DNA from: an uncultured Verrucomicrobia subdivision 3 bacterium
GTDB lineage: Bacteria; Verrucomicrobiota; Verrucomicrobiia; Limisphaerales; UBA11358
NCBI GenBank assembly: GCA_903872345.1
Contig: CAIQKM010000002.1
Span: 1 to 39,179, forward strand
Direction: 5' to 3'
Length of the DNA: 39,179 nucleotides
Of the stretch, positions 26,740 to 35,166 are shown in pieces. Positions within the stretch are counted from its first letter, which is position 1; every line of letters begins with the position of its first letter. Under the pieces are notes generated by a model. The model ran no database searches. It was not told the origin of the DNA and saw nothing but the letters and a program-made list of their open reading frames with translations. Both the position numbers and the translations under genes were made by a program.

Positions 26740-27211
26740 GGCTGAAGTCGGCGTCGAAGGTGGCGGATGGAATCAAATCTGGATATACCTTGATTTTGAC
26801 GAAAACAAAGGGGTATTGAACAAATTCTAAAGGCTGAAAGCCAAAGGCTAAAGTTCCCGGATACCGCGAAAGGGGGGCGTGACGGGCGGTTTTCACCGAG
26901 GATGGGCAATGATGGGGCGTGACGATTTGGGCGGCGGCCCGGGCAAACGGATGCGGTACGAGACGGCGGACACGCCGGCGAAGGCGTGGTCTGGCGGCCG
27001 GGCATCGAGCCCGATGGGTAATCCACTTTATGAACGTTCACAGGGTTAAAATAGCGCGGGTTTGAAAAAGGCAAACCTAATTATGGCATCATTATGCCCG
27101 ATGCCGCAATTGCGCTAGACATCTAAAAACGAGCGGTTTATAACTCGGTCGCGTGAATGTCCCGCCACCGGGCAAGCTGATGCCGCTGGCACTGGCAATG
27201 ATGTTAACGGT
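26740..27211. other. Intergenic stretch, no gene seen
   Basis: About 470 nt between hpnA and the hypothetical gene. A short direct repeat of aaaggct lies near 26828-26850, and GGTTTG (27059-27064) with CAAACC (27072-27077) forms a 6-bp hairpin. GC-rich from 26860 to 27010, AT-richer after. The minus-strand open frame across it (to 27074) is mostly antisense to hpnA and Pro/Arg-rich, not credible as a gene. Confidence 0.4.
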
Positions 27212-27970
27212 ATGACCGATGTACGACTATTGCATAAATTGCTCCGCGCAGAATTTGAATTGGAAGCGCAGGGAGGGTTTTCGAGATTGAAACGGGTGCC
27301 GGATACCCACGTCCGGCATTTTTTAGACTATTACATGAGCCTCAACCACCACGATCAAGATGCATTGGCTGATGCTTCAACTTTATGGGGAGTCGCGAGG
27401 CTGGAACCCAGTGCGGCAAGCAAATGCCATGAAAGGCTCGAAACGCATCAAATGTGGAATTCATGGCGCCAAGAAATGACGATGGGAGCTTTTCGTGATT
27501 TTAGGTATTATTCCATCCCAAGCCTTCGCATGTCTATGGCTCAGGCCAAAATTGACCGACAGCGTGGTGGTGTTTCCAGCGTTTCCAAGGAGCTTGAAGA
27601 TTACGCGGCTTCTGTGAGCGGTGTTAAATTACCAGCATTACGTAAGCAGGTTAGGGATGTATGTGCTTCACTTTTGTTGGCCAAACCTTCCAAGGATGGC
27701 GGCGGCTATTGGGTTTATGCTGGAGTTCTTGATGGCTCACGAGTTGAAGTTACTATTGACTATGCAGGCCGACATTCTCAGCTGCGATATGAGGTTGCCG
27801 TAGTTTCAACACAGCCAACACTAAGCTTTAAACGGGCAGGTTTTGAGGTGGCTTTGGGAGCAGGTTTTGGTCAGTGGGATTTTATTGTCGAGGAAAACTT
27901 GGCCGATTCGATGCTTTTATTGTCAGAATGTGTACGGTTTGTCGCCGCATTGTCCAAACGGTTAGAGTAA
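27212..27970 (+). CDS. Hypothetical protein, unrecognised
   Basis: A 252-residue soluble protein with no signal peptide or membrane segment. I recognise no family. The N-terminal half is rich in helix-forming residues and aromatic or His/Asp pairs (HVRHFLDYYMSLNHHDQDALADASTLWG in residues 31-58). The C-terminal half looks like alternating beta strands (GYWVYAGVLDGSRVEVTIDY, then QLRYEVAVVS) ending in a helix. Its base composition is lower in GC than hpnA or the GH operon on either side, and third-position use differs, which hints at acquisition by transfer. It is a single gene, with its own candidate terminator 80 nt downstream. The ATG at 27212 has no strong ribosome-binding site. Confidence 0.7.
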   Translation: MTDVRLLHKLLRAEFELEAQGGFSRLKRVPDTHVRHFLDYYMSLNHHDQDALADASTLWGVARLEPSAASKCHERLETHQMWNSWRQEMTMGAFRDFRYYSIPSLRMSMAQAKIDRQRGGVSSVSKELEDYAASVSGVKLPALRKQVRDVCASLLLAKPSKDGGGYWVYAGVLDGSRVEVTIDYAGRHSQLRYEVAVVSTQPTLSFKRAGFEVALGAGFGQWDFIVEENLADSMLLLSECVRFVAALSKRLE

Positions 27971-28502
27971 TGGGCAACCTGTTTATGCCCCCACCGCTCC
28001 ACCAGATGGGATTTGCCTGCAGTCAGGCGCCTATTCAAGCATTGGAGAATGCAGGATAATTTTGTCCTGCTTTTCCCGGTGCAAACTGGTGGCTGGCCGT
28101 GCTCGTTGGTAAGATTGGGGGGGATTCGTGGTCTCCCTGGCCCTAAAGAATGGTGGAGGCGGAATCACCCGTATACGAGTTTGACTGGCCAACGCGGGAC
28201 CACCTGTTTCAGGCAGTGGTCGATTCCCACCATAATGGACTGACGGATTTCGCACAGCACATGACGGAAATCGGTGGTGCAAATCCCACCGGATGCAGCT
28301 AACCTCATGTACCTATGAAACCGAGCCCGGCCTCATCCCGGCAGTTGCCGCCCAAGACACCAGTAAAGGTCGTTTTGGTGGGAGGCAACTCGCCGGCTGG
28401 GCGGAAGTTTTTTGAATGCTCCCAGCGGGCTGTCGGGGACGGCGGAAACCACTTTTCCCATTTGAAGCAACGTTTGCAAAACACCCTTTGCGAGGCCGGA
28501 CA
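27971..28502. other. Intergenic stretch upstream of the GH16/GH106 operon
   Basis: About 530 nt, presumably holding the promoter of the second glycan operon. It contains a terminator hairpin near its start (28051-28074). A 64-codon frame at 28315-28509 overlaps the next start by 7 nt but has no recognisable character. I could not fix promoter boxes. Confidence 0.4.
28051..28074 (+). terminator. Rho-independent terminator candidate
   Basis: GCAGGA (28051-28056) pairs with TCCTGC (28065-28070) around TAATTTTG, followed by TTTT. It lies 80 nt after the hypothetical gene's stop, in the right orientation to end its transcript. Confidence 0.6.
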
Positions 28503-31409
28503 ATGTTGAATATGCGCCAAACTGCGACGGCACTTTTAACCCGAGGTTGCCTGGTGCTGTTACTGCTGGGTTGGGTCGGCTACGGGCGGGCGCGGGCCCA
28601 GACCAATTCGCAGCAGATCTATCTCCAGTGCCTCACAAATTTCGAGACTTACGCGGAAACCATCTGGCATACGAGCGGAACCATTCCGGACTCCGGCTAC
28701 TGGGGCGATGGCGGCAGCACGGGCAACGGTGGCATTCGTGGCAATGGCGGCGTGGCCGTGGCTTATGCGGTGCTGTGCCTGGCGTTGCCCAACGACCCCC
28801 GGTATGCCACCCGGCTGTCACGCGTTCGGCAGGCCTTGAACTACGATGCCAATACGCATGTCACCGGTTCCTATAACACCACCAGCGGCAATCAATGGGG
28901 GTGGAGCGGGGTGAGCACCGACTGGCAGACGCCGGAGTGGAGCGGGTCCATGGGCCTGGCCTGCATTTTGGTGCAAACCAGCCTGCCAGCCGCCACCCTG
29001 CTGGGGGTGCGCCGGGTGTTGGTGAACGAGGCCAATCATCGTGCGAGCATCGCGCCGGCTTCCGGGCATGTCTCCGATACCAAAGCCGAGGAAAATGCCT
29101 GGCAGGGCAACGTGCTGGCCCTGTCCGCCGCGTGGATGAGCACCAGCAACAATGCCGCGACCTGGCTGACGGCGGCAAAACAATACCTGGCCAACACCTA
29201 CACCTTTACCACCACCAATGGCGATTCGTTGTCGGCGTGGGATACCACGGTGAATTTGTACGCCGATTACGCTTTGGAAAATCATGGTTTCTATCACCCG
29301 ACCTACGAGATGGTGGCAGGGATGTCCGCCGGAGACTCACTGCTCATGGCCCGCCTGGCGGATACTAATATTGCCGCCCAGCTACAGCCGTTCGCCGAGC
29401 ATAATGTGATGTCCGTTTGGACCAACAACATGAGCGGCATGGTTATGGACTCCGGCGACTTTGCGTATCCGGACGGCATTGACTGGGAGCTGCACGATTA
29501 CGAGCAGTACAGTTTTATCACCTGGATGGCCGCTCACTTCGATGACCCCGTTGCCCGTTGGGCCGACGGACGGCTGGCCCAGCTCACGCGCTACCGGCAA
29601 ATTGTCAACAATAACGACACCACCAGCCCCGCCAACTACGGCTCGTTTGTGGGGGCCAGCGGCGGCGGTTTTTACCGCGAAGCCGTGGAAGCCCGGCGTG
29701 TGGCCATCGCCTGGTTGCACTGGAACTATGCCGATTATCCCGCCGGCCCCGCCACGGCCCCGACGAATTGTCTGCAAAACTTGACTGATGTGGCCGTGCT
29801 CACCGCCCGGGGCACCAATGGTTTTATCAGCCTCAGCTACGGGCCGCAGACGAATGGTTCGGCCGCGCGCATCATGGCCGTCATCGAACCGCTGGTGACA
29901 TCCTTTCCCACGAATACCTTTGTGAGCACCCCGCGCTTGCCGGGCATCATCGGCCTTGGGGCCATGGGCGCCCCCACCGGCGGTCGGCTGGTTAAGGTTG
30001 CCACGAACAGCGCCGGCGGTTTTTTTGCGGAGCTGCAACTCACCAACGGCACCAGCGGCATCACCGAAGTTTATTTCAACGACACGGGCGATGCAGTGGG
30101 CGTGGTTGAAGTGCCCTGGCCCGCTGCGGGCGTGACCGGCAGCAGTTCAAACAGCTTTTGCATCGGGGTTGAGAATGACCCGCTCACCGGCGGCTCACGG
30201 TTGCTCGAATGGAGCGGCGCCTCGGCCGCCATTGCCAATCGCTCGGGAACTTCCCGGAATATTACCAATAACTGGGTTTGCGTGGCCGGCCATTACGGTG
30301 TCGCGTTTGGTCCGGCGGGCTACCTGAATTACACGGCCACCACCACGTACAATCGCCTGGGCGCGGCGGAGGATACGCTGGGCTACGTGCCTACCAATTC
30401 GCTGACGCCCCGTTATGGCGTCTGGTTCCCGGGGCGCACCGCCTTGCAGACCTCCAATCTGGCGGCGCAGGTCAGTTGGTATGTCACGGGCACCAACGCC
30501 TTGCTGTCCTTTCCCGGCCCCGCCGGAGCCGCCGCGCAAGTGGCCGCCGCCGTGCCGCTGATGCCCGTTTATCCGCCCTATCAATTGAGCGTTTCCACTG
30601 TCACGGCATCCAGTTCGCAAAGCGGTTATCCGCCCACCAATGCCGTGGATGGCAGTGCTTCCACCTTTTGGGTTTCCTCGGGTACCACGGCCGGGCAGGG
30701 CCCCACCGTGGCCCATCCCGAATGGCTGTTGGTGACCTTCCCGCGCCAGGTTGCGGTTTCGGAATTTCAAGTGGTGCCCCGCACCTACAACGGCGGCTAT
30801 GGTCCCGCCAGCCTGCAACTGTGGCTGAATGGCGTGCCGGTGAGCACCAACACCATGTCCGCCACCGCCTCGCTGGACGTCAAACTGGCCGCTCCGGTGT
30901 ATGCCACCAATGCCGAGTTATATATCACCGGCTCCTATTATCAGGGTAATTCTGCCAACCCTCAAAACGTGCAGGTGGTCGAATTTCAACTCTTTGAACG
31001 CGCCCAGCCGGGCACTTTTGCCGACTGGCAGTTGCATTGTTTCACGGATGCCCAATTGACCAATGCCGCCATCGGCACGGCCTATGCCGACCCGGATGGC
31101 GACGGCATTCCCAACCTGCTGGAATTCGCGGTTGGCGGCAGTCCGCTGATTTCGGACCGGACGAACACGCAGTTCAGAGCCGTCGCCCGATCCGGCGGCC
31201 AGTTCGTGTTTCAGTTTCAGGAGCGTCCCTCGCTGGGCAATGTTATCCGCCAGTTTCAGGCCTCGCCGGACTTGCAGGGCTGGACCAATGTGGTGCCGGC
31301 GCAATTAAACCAGGCTGGTCCGGTGGGGAGCAATGTTCTGTACCAGGCGGTTTTCCCCGTGCTTCCGTCGTTGCAATTTTACCGGCTTCAATACAGCCTG
31401 CCTTATTGA
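28503..31409 (+). CDS. Secreted helical glycan-active protein with discoidin domain
   Basis: A 968-residue secreted protein, first gene of the second glycan operon. The start at 28503 is supported by GAGG seven bases upstream and a good signal peptide (MLNMRQTATALLTRGCLVLL then GWVGYGRARA). Residues about 35-430 look mostly helical with repeated Trp/Tyr/Asn motifs (KAEENAWQGNVLALSAAWM, NHGFYHPTYEM at 260-270, DWELHDYEQYSFITWMA). This suits an alpha/alpha-toroid such as a polysaccharide lyase or hydrolase, but I cannot name the family. A beta-rich middle part follows (about 440-680), then an F5/8C (discoidin) domain (about 687-834, TASSSQSGYPPTNAVDGS opening) and a calcium-binding-like segment DPDGDGIPNLLEF (863-875) before the C-terminal tail. 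The discoidin domain likely binds glycan. Its companions are a GH16 enzyme 4 nt downstream and a GH106 rhamnosidase, so polysaccharide breakdown is the expected role. Confidence 0.8.
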   Translation: MLNMRQTATALLTRGCLVLLLLGWVGYGRARAQTNSQQIYLQCLTNFETYAETIWHTSGTIPDSGYWGDGGSTGNGGIRGNGGVAVAYAVLCLALPNDPRYATRLSRVRQALNYDANTHVTGSYNTTSGNQWGWSGVSTDWQTPEWSGSMGLACILVQTSLPAATLLGVRRVLVNEANHRASIAPASGHVSDTKAEENAWQGNVLALSAAWMSTSNNAATWLTAAKQYLANTYTFTTTNGDSLSAWDTTVNLYADYALENHGFYHPTYEMVAGMSAGDSLLMARLADTNIAAQLQPFAEHNVMSVWTNNMSGMVMDSGDFAYPDGIDWELHDYEQYSFITWMAAHFDDPVARWADGRLAQLTRYRQIVNNNDTTSPANYGSFVGASGGGFYREAVEARRVAIAWLHWNYADYPAGPATAPTNCLQNLTDVAVLTARGTNGFISLSYGPQTNGSAARIMAVIEPLVTSFPTNTFVSTPRLPGIIGLGAMGAPTGGRLVKVATNSAGGFFAELQLTNGTSGITEVYFNDTGDAVGVVEVPWPAAGVTGSSSNSFCIGVENDPLTGGSRLLEWSGASAAIANRSGTSRNITNNWVCVAGHYGVAFGPAGYLNYTATTTYNRLGAAEDTLGYVPTNSLTPRYGVWFPGRTALQTSNLAAQVSWYVTGTNALLSFPGPAGAAAQVAAAVPLMPVYPPYQLSVSTVTASSSQSGYPPTNAVDGSASTFWVSSGTTAGQGPTVAHPEWLLVTFPRQVAVSEFQVVPRTYNGGYGPASLQLWLNGVPVSTNTMSATASLDVKLAAPVYATNAELYITGSYYQGNSANPQNVQVVEFQLFERAQPGTFADWQLHCFTDAQLTNAAIGTAYADPDGDGIPNLLEFAVGGSPLISDRTNTQFRAVARSGGQFVFQFQERPSLGNVIRQFQASPDLQGWTNVVPAQLNQAGPVGSNVLYQAVFPVLPSLQFYRLQYSLPY

Positions 31410-31413
31410 CCTG

Positions 31414-34400
31414 ATGTTCATACGCTATATTCAAGCATTGCTGGGACTGTTGTGGCTGCCGGTTTTTCTAACCGGTCCGGCGGTGCTGAAAGCCTCGCCG
31501 CCCGCCGGTTACTACTTGGTTTGGAGTGACGAATTTAATTCGCCCAATCTGGACACGACCAAGTGGGATTACTGGCTCCTCGGCAGTCGTCGCGATGCCG
31601 TCAATGTGACCAACGCGGTGACGCTCAACGGGAGCAACCTGGTCATCAACACCTATACCACCGGCAGCACGCATTACACTGCCATGGTGGCGACGGACGG
31701 CACCTTCCGCTCCCGCTATGGTTATTGGGAGGCGAATGTGAAATGGGGCGACACCAACGGCATGTGGTCCGCCGTCTGGCTGCAATCGCCCACGATGGGA
31801 ACGTATCTCAACGACGCGTTTGTATCCGGCTCCGAAATTGACGTTGCCGAGCATCGCTATGTTGACAATGTGCCGAACAGCCTTGCCAACATCGTTCAAA
31901 ACAACGTTCACTGGAACGGGTATGGCTCCGCCGCCAAGAGCGCCGGTAGCGGCAACATTGGGTCGGGGCTGGCCAGCGGCTTCCATACATACGGGTTTCA
32001 GTGGACGCCGACGGTTTATAACATCCTTATTGACGGCAGCAATTTACGCTCCTGGAGCTACGCCAACAACGCCGTGCCTGTGTCGCAAAGCTCCGAATGG
32101 ATGATTCTGAGCAGCGAAGTGGACGATACTTCCACGACCTGGGCTGGTTACATTCCCTCCGGCGGTTACGGCGGCTTGGGCACGAGCACGGCCAAATTGA
32201 CGGTGGATTACGTGCGCTATTACGCCCCCACCAACACCTTGTTTTGGACCGGCGCCAGCTCCGCTTATTGGAACAACGGAGGGAACTGGATTTCCAACCT
32301 GCAACCCGCCGCTTTGAGCGACCTCACTTTTTCGTATCTGAGCGGTAATTTGAGCAACGTGCTGGGGCAGGATTTTACCATCAACAGCCTCGTGTTCCTG
32401 AACCTGAACAACGGCGTGACCATCAACGGCGCCAACACTCTCACCATCGGGGCGGGCGGCGTGGACATGGTTGCCGCCAATCATTCCGTATCGCTCAATT
32501 GCCCCGTAACCATCGGAGCCGCGCAAACCTGGACTATCGGGCCGAACAATCCCGGAAATTTGCTGAGTCTGAATGGCCCCCTCGCCGGCACCGCCGCTTT
32601 CAGCAAAGGGGGATATGGCACTGTAATCATCAATGGCACTAACACTTTTTCCGGCACCCTGAATGTGGATACCGGCAGCGGGGCGGCGAATGACGGCATT
32701 CTGCGCCTGACCCGCAACGGCAACGTTGCCAACGTGCCGTCGCCCATTAATATCCGCAATAACAACAGCGGCAGTTCCACTCTTCAGATTGACGGCACGC
32801 TCGGGAGCGTAACGATTCCGCAGGGCATCTATCTGGCCGGCCGCAACACCAACGTGGCGGCCATTGTCAATTATGCCGGCAGCAACACCATTGCCGGCAG
32901 TTTCACGCTCGCGTCTGGCGGCGCCAATTACTGGCTGGATTCCGACAGCGGCACTTTGAATCTGGCCGGGGTCATTCCCGCCAGTGCTTCCGTGACCAGC
33001 GGTCGCACGCTGACCTTCATGGGCGCGGCGAACATCCTGGTTTCGGGCAGTATCACCAATGCCAATGGCTATCCGGTCAGCATGACCAAAACGAATGCCG
33101 GCACGCTGACGTTGTCGGGCGCCAATTATTTCACCGGCACCAACCGGATCGCCGGCGGCACGGAAATGGTGGCCAATTCCAACGCCTTGCAAAGCGCCTG
33201 GGTGGATCTGAATTATGCCGACAGCGGCATCCTCACATTTGGCCCCGTCACCAGCGCCAACATCGGCGGCTTGACCGGCCTGCGCGATTTGTGGCTGACC
33301 AATTCATCCGCCGGCGGAGTTGCCTTGGCGGCCGGCAATAACGGTCAGAGCACCAGTTATGACGGGGCTTTGCATGGCGCGGGCAGTCTGGTCAAAACCG
33401 GGTCCGGCACGCTCACCCTCACGGGCACCAACGTTTATACCGGAACCACCGCCGTGAATGCCGGCGTGCTCCGGCTGGGTTACAATTCCAATCTGATTGC
33501 CACCTTGCAGCCAACCCTGTGGTTCACGTTTGATCAGGTTGGCGGCGGCATCGTCACCAATCTCGGCAAAGGCGGAGCGACGCTGAACGGCACCATTGTC
33601 GGCATGGGAGCCTATGTCACCAATGCCGGCCGTTACGGCAACGCGCTTTATGTGAATGGGGCGGGGGGCGCCGCCGCCACCAACATCGTGCTGGTCAGTG
33701 ATCCGGCGGTGACCACCGATGCCACGGCCAGTTGGACCGTGGGTTACTGGATCAAGACCACCACCGCCGGCGCGGAGATCATGTACCAGGGCGATGGCGC
33801 CTGGTCGAGTTCCGGTCAAACCACCTTTCTCTTGAACGCCAATTCCGCCAGCACTGCCGGGACCAAGGCCGGTGCCGTCCGCTGGGCCGGGGGCTTTTTG
33901 ACCGGCACCACCGCCTTGAATGACGGCAACTGGCATTTTATCGCCTTGGCGGACAAGGCGGGCACGGAATCCATTTACGTGGATGGTGTCTCCCAAGGCG
34001 TGACCTCCTCCATGACACAGCCGTTAAGTACGGGGGCCAACCAACTGTGGATCGGCGGTTCGCCGGACACGGATGCCGGAGCCGTCAAAATCAACGGGTT
34101 GATCGATGAGGTCTATCTGTTTGATCGCGCCCTGAGCCTGACCGAGATTCAATCCATTTACAACAATCAACCCGTACTTCAATCCACGAATTTTGCGGGC
34201 AAGCTCCCGGCGGTTTCGCCGGTGACCATTTCGTCCGGTGCCATACTGGACTTGGGTGGCATTTCGCAAAACGTCGTCTCGCTGGCGGATGGCGCGGGGG
34301 CTGGCGGGCTGACCAATAATTCCAGCGTTCCGGCCACCCTGATCATTTCCAATAACGCCGTTGCGGCGACCACCTTCAGCGGTGCCATTGCGGATGCCTC

Positions 34401-35139
34401 GGCGGCCAATGCCATCAGCCTGGTGAAGGCCGGTAATTCAAGCCTGACGTTGGCGGGCGTTAATTCATATCGTGGTCCGACCAGCGTTCGCGGTGGCAGT
34501 CTCCTGGTCAACGGGTCTTTGGGAACCAACACCGTAACCCTCAGCGGCGGACTCTTGGGCGGCAAAGGTGTCATCGGCGGTTCCTTGACGGCAACCGCCG
34601 GCACCCTTGCCCCCGGCGGTTCCATGACGGTAAGCGGCGGTGTTACGCTCGGTTCGGGGGCCGCAAGTTTTTTTGAATTGAACAAGGCGTCGCTCACCAA
34701 CGACGTCTTGCGCGTTGCCGGCACGTTGAATTACGGGGGCACCCTTACGGTCACCAATCTGGCGGGAGCGCTGGCGGCCAACGATACGTTCCAACTATTC
34801 AATGCGGCCAGCACCTCCGGCGCCTTTGCCCAGACCAATCTGCCCGCCCTTGCCGCCGGCCTCGGCTGGGTGTTTAATCCGGTTGCCGGCACCCTGAGCG
34901 TGGTCCAAACTGTGGCCACCAACAGCGTTAATATCATTGCGACCGGCTTGGGCGGCGGGGTGCAACTGGCCTGGCCTGCCGATCACACCGGCTGGCGTTT
35001 GCAGGTGCAGACGAATCCGCTTTCCGCCGGTCTGGGCACCAACTGGTTTGACCTGGGCGGCACCGCTACCACGAACAGCTGGCTGGTCCAGCCGGACACC
35101 GGCAATGGCAGTGTTTTTTACCGGCTGATTTTTCCGTGA
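31414..35139 (+). CDS. Secreted GH16 enzyme with beta-strand repeats and LamG
   Basis: A 1241-residue protein. The start at 31414 lies 4 nt after the upstream stop and opens a signal peptide (MFIRYIQALLGLLWLPVFLT, cleaved near LKASP). The GH16 domain (about 25-272) begins YYLVWSDEFNSPNLDTTKWDYW and has the catalytic signature GSEIDVAEH, with E141, D143 and E146 in the E-x-D-x-x-E arrangement. GH16 covers beta-1,3-glucanases, agarases, carrageenases and others; the substrate cannot be read here. From about 275 to 690 come autotransporter-associated beta-strand repeats (GTLTLSGANYFTGTNRIAGG, GTLTLTGTNVYTGTTAVNAG). A LamG module (about 699-919) interrupts the repeats, which resume to about 1170 (SLTLAGVNSYRGPTSVRGGS). 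A tail ending in FYRLIFP follows. The repeats probably form a long beta-helix on the surface. Second gene of the operon, 27 nt before the GH106 gene. Confidence 0.88.
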   Translation: MFIRYIQALLGLLWLPVFLTGPAVLKASPPAGYYLVWSDEFNSPNLDTTKWDYWLLGSRRDAVNVTNAVTLNGSNLVINTYTTGSTHYTAMVATDGTFRSRYGYWEANVKWGDTNGMWSAVWLQSPTMGTYLNDAFVSGSEIDVAEHRYVDNVPNSLANIVQNNVHWNGYGSAAKSAGSGNIGSGLASGFHTYGFQWTPTVYNILIDGSNLRSWSYANNAVPVSQSSEWMILSSEVDDTSTTWAGYIPSGGYGGLGTSTAKLTVDYVRYYAPTNTLFWTGASSAYWNNGGNWISNLQPAALSDLTFSYLSGNLSNVLGQDFTINSLVFLNLNNGVTINGANTLTIGAGGVDMVAANHSVSLNCPVTIGAAQTWTIGPNNPGNLLSLNGPLAGTAAFSKGGYGTVIINGTNTFSGTLNVDTGSGAANDGILRLTRNGNVANVPSPINIRNNNSGSSTLQIDGTLGSVTIPQGIYLAGRNTNVAAIVNYAGSNTIAGSFTLASGGANYWLDSDSGTLNLAGVIPASASVTSGRTLTFMGAANILVSGSITNANGYPVSMTKTNAGTLTLSGANYFTGTNRIAGGTEMVANSNALQSAWVDLNYADSGILTFGPVTSANIGGLTGLRDLWLTNSSAGGVALAAGNNGQSTSYDGALHGAGSLVKTGSGTLTLTGTNVYTGTTAVNAGVLRLGYNSNLIATLQPTLWFTFDQVGGGIVTNLGKGGATLNGTIVGMGAYVTNAGRYGNALYVNGAGGAAATNIVLVSDPAVTTDATASWTVGYWIKTTTAGAEIMYQGDGAWSSSGQTTFLLNANSASTAGTKAGAVRWAGGFLTGTTALNDGNWHFIALADKAGTESIYVDGVSQGVTSSMTQPLSTGANQLWIGGSPDTDAGAVKINGLIDEVYLFDRALSLTEIQSIYNNQPVLQSTNFAGKLPAVSPVTISSGAILDLGGISQNVVSLADGAGAGGLTNNSSVPATLIISNNAVAATTFSGAIADASAANAISLVKAGNSSLTLAGVNSYRGPTSVRGGSLLVNGSLGTNTVTLSGGLLGGKGVIGGSLTATAGTLAPGGSMTVSGGVTLGSGAASFFELNKASLTNDVLRVAGTLNYGGTLTVTNLAGALAANDTFQLFNAASTSGAFAQTNLPALAAGLGWVFNPVAGTLSVVQTVATNSVNIIATGLGGGVQLAWPADHTGWRLQVQTNPLSAGLGTNWFDLGGTATTNSWLVQPDTGNGSVFYRLIFP

Positions 35140-35166
35140 CGCATAAAGATTTATTGGGGCATTGAT

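Noticed and set aside
28315..28509. A 64-codon frame overlapping the start of the discoidin-domain gene
   Set aside because: No family, no ribosome-binding site, and the signal-peptide gene with its GAGG site explains the region better.
32044..33192. Long minus-strand frame opposite the GH16 gene
   Set aside because: Antisense to the repetitive beta-strand region. Its length follows from the repeat composition, and it has no start signals or domain.
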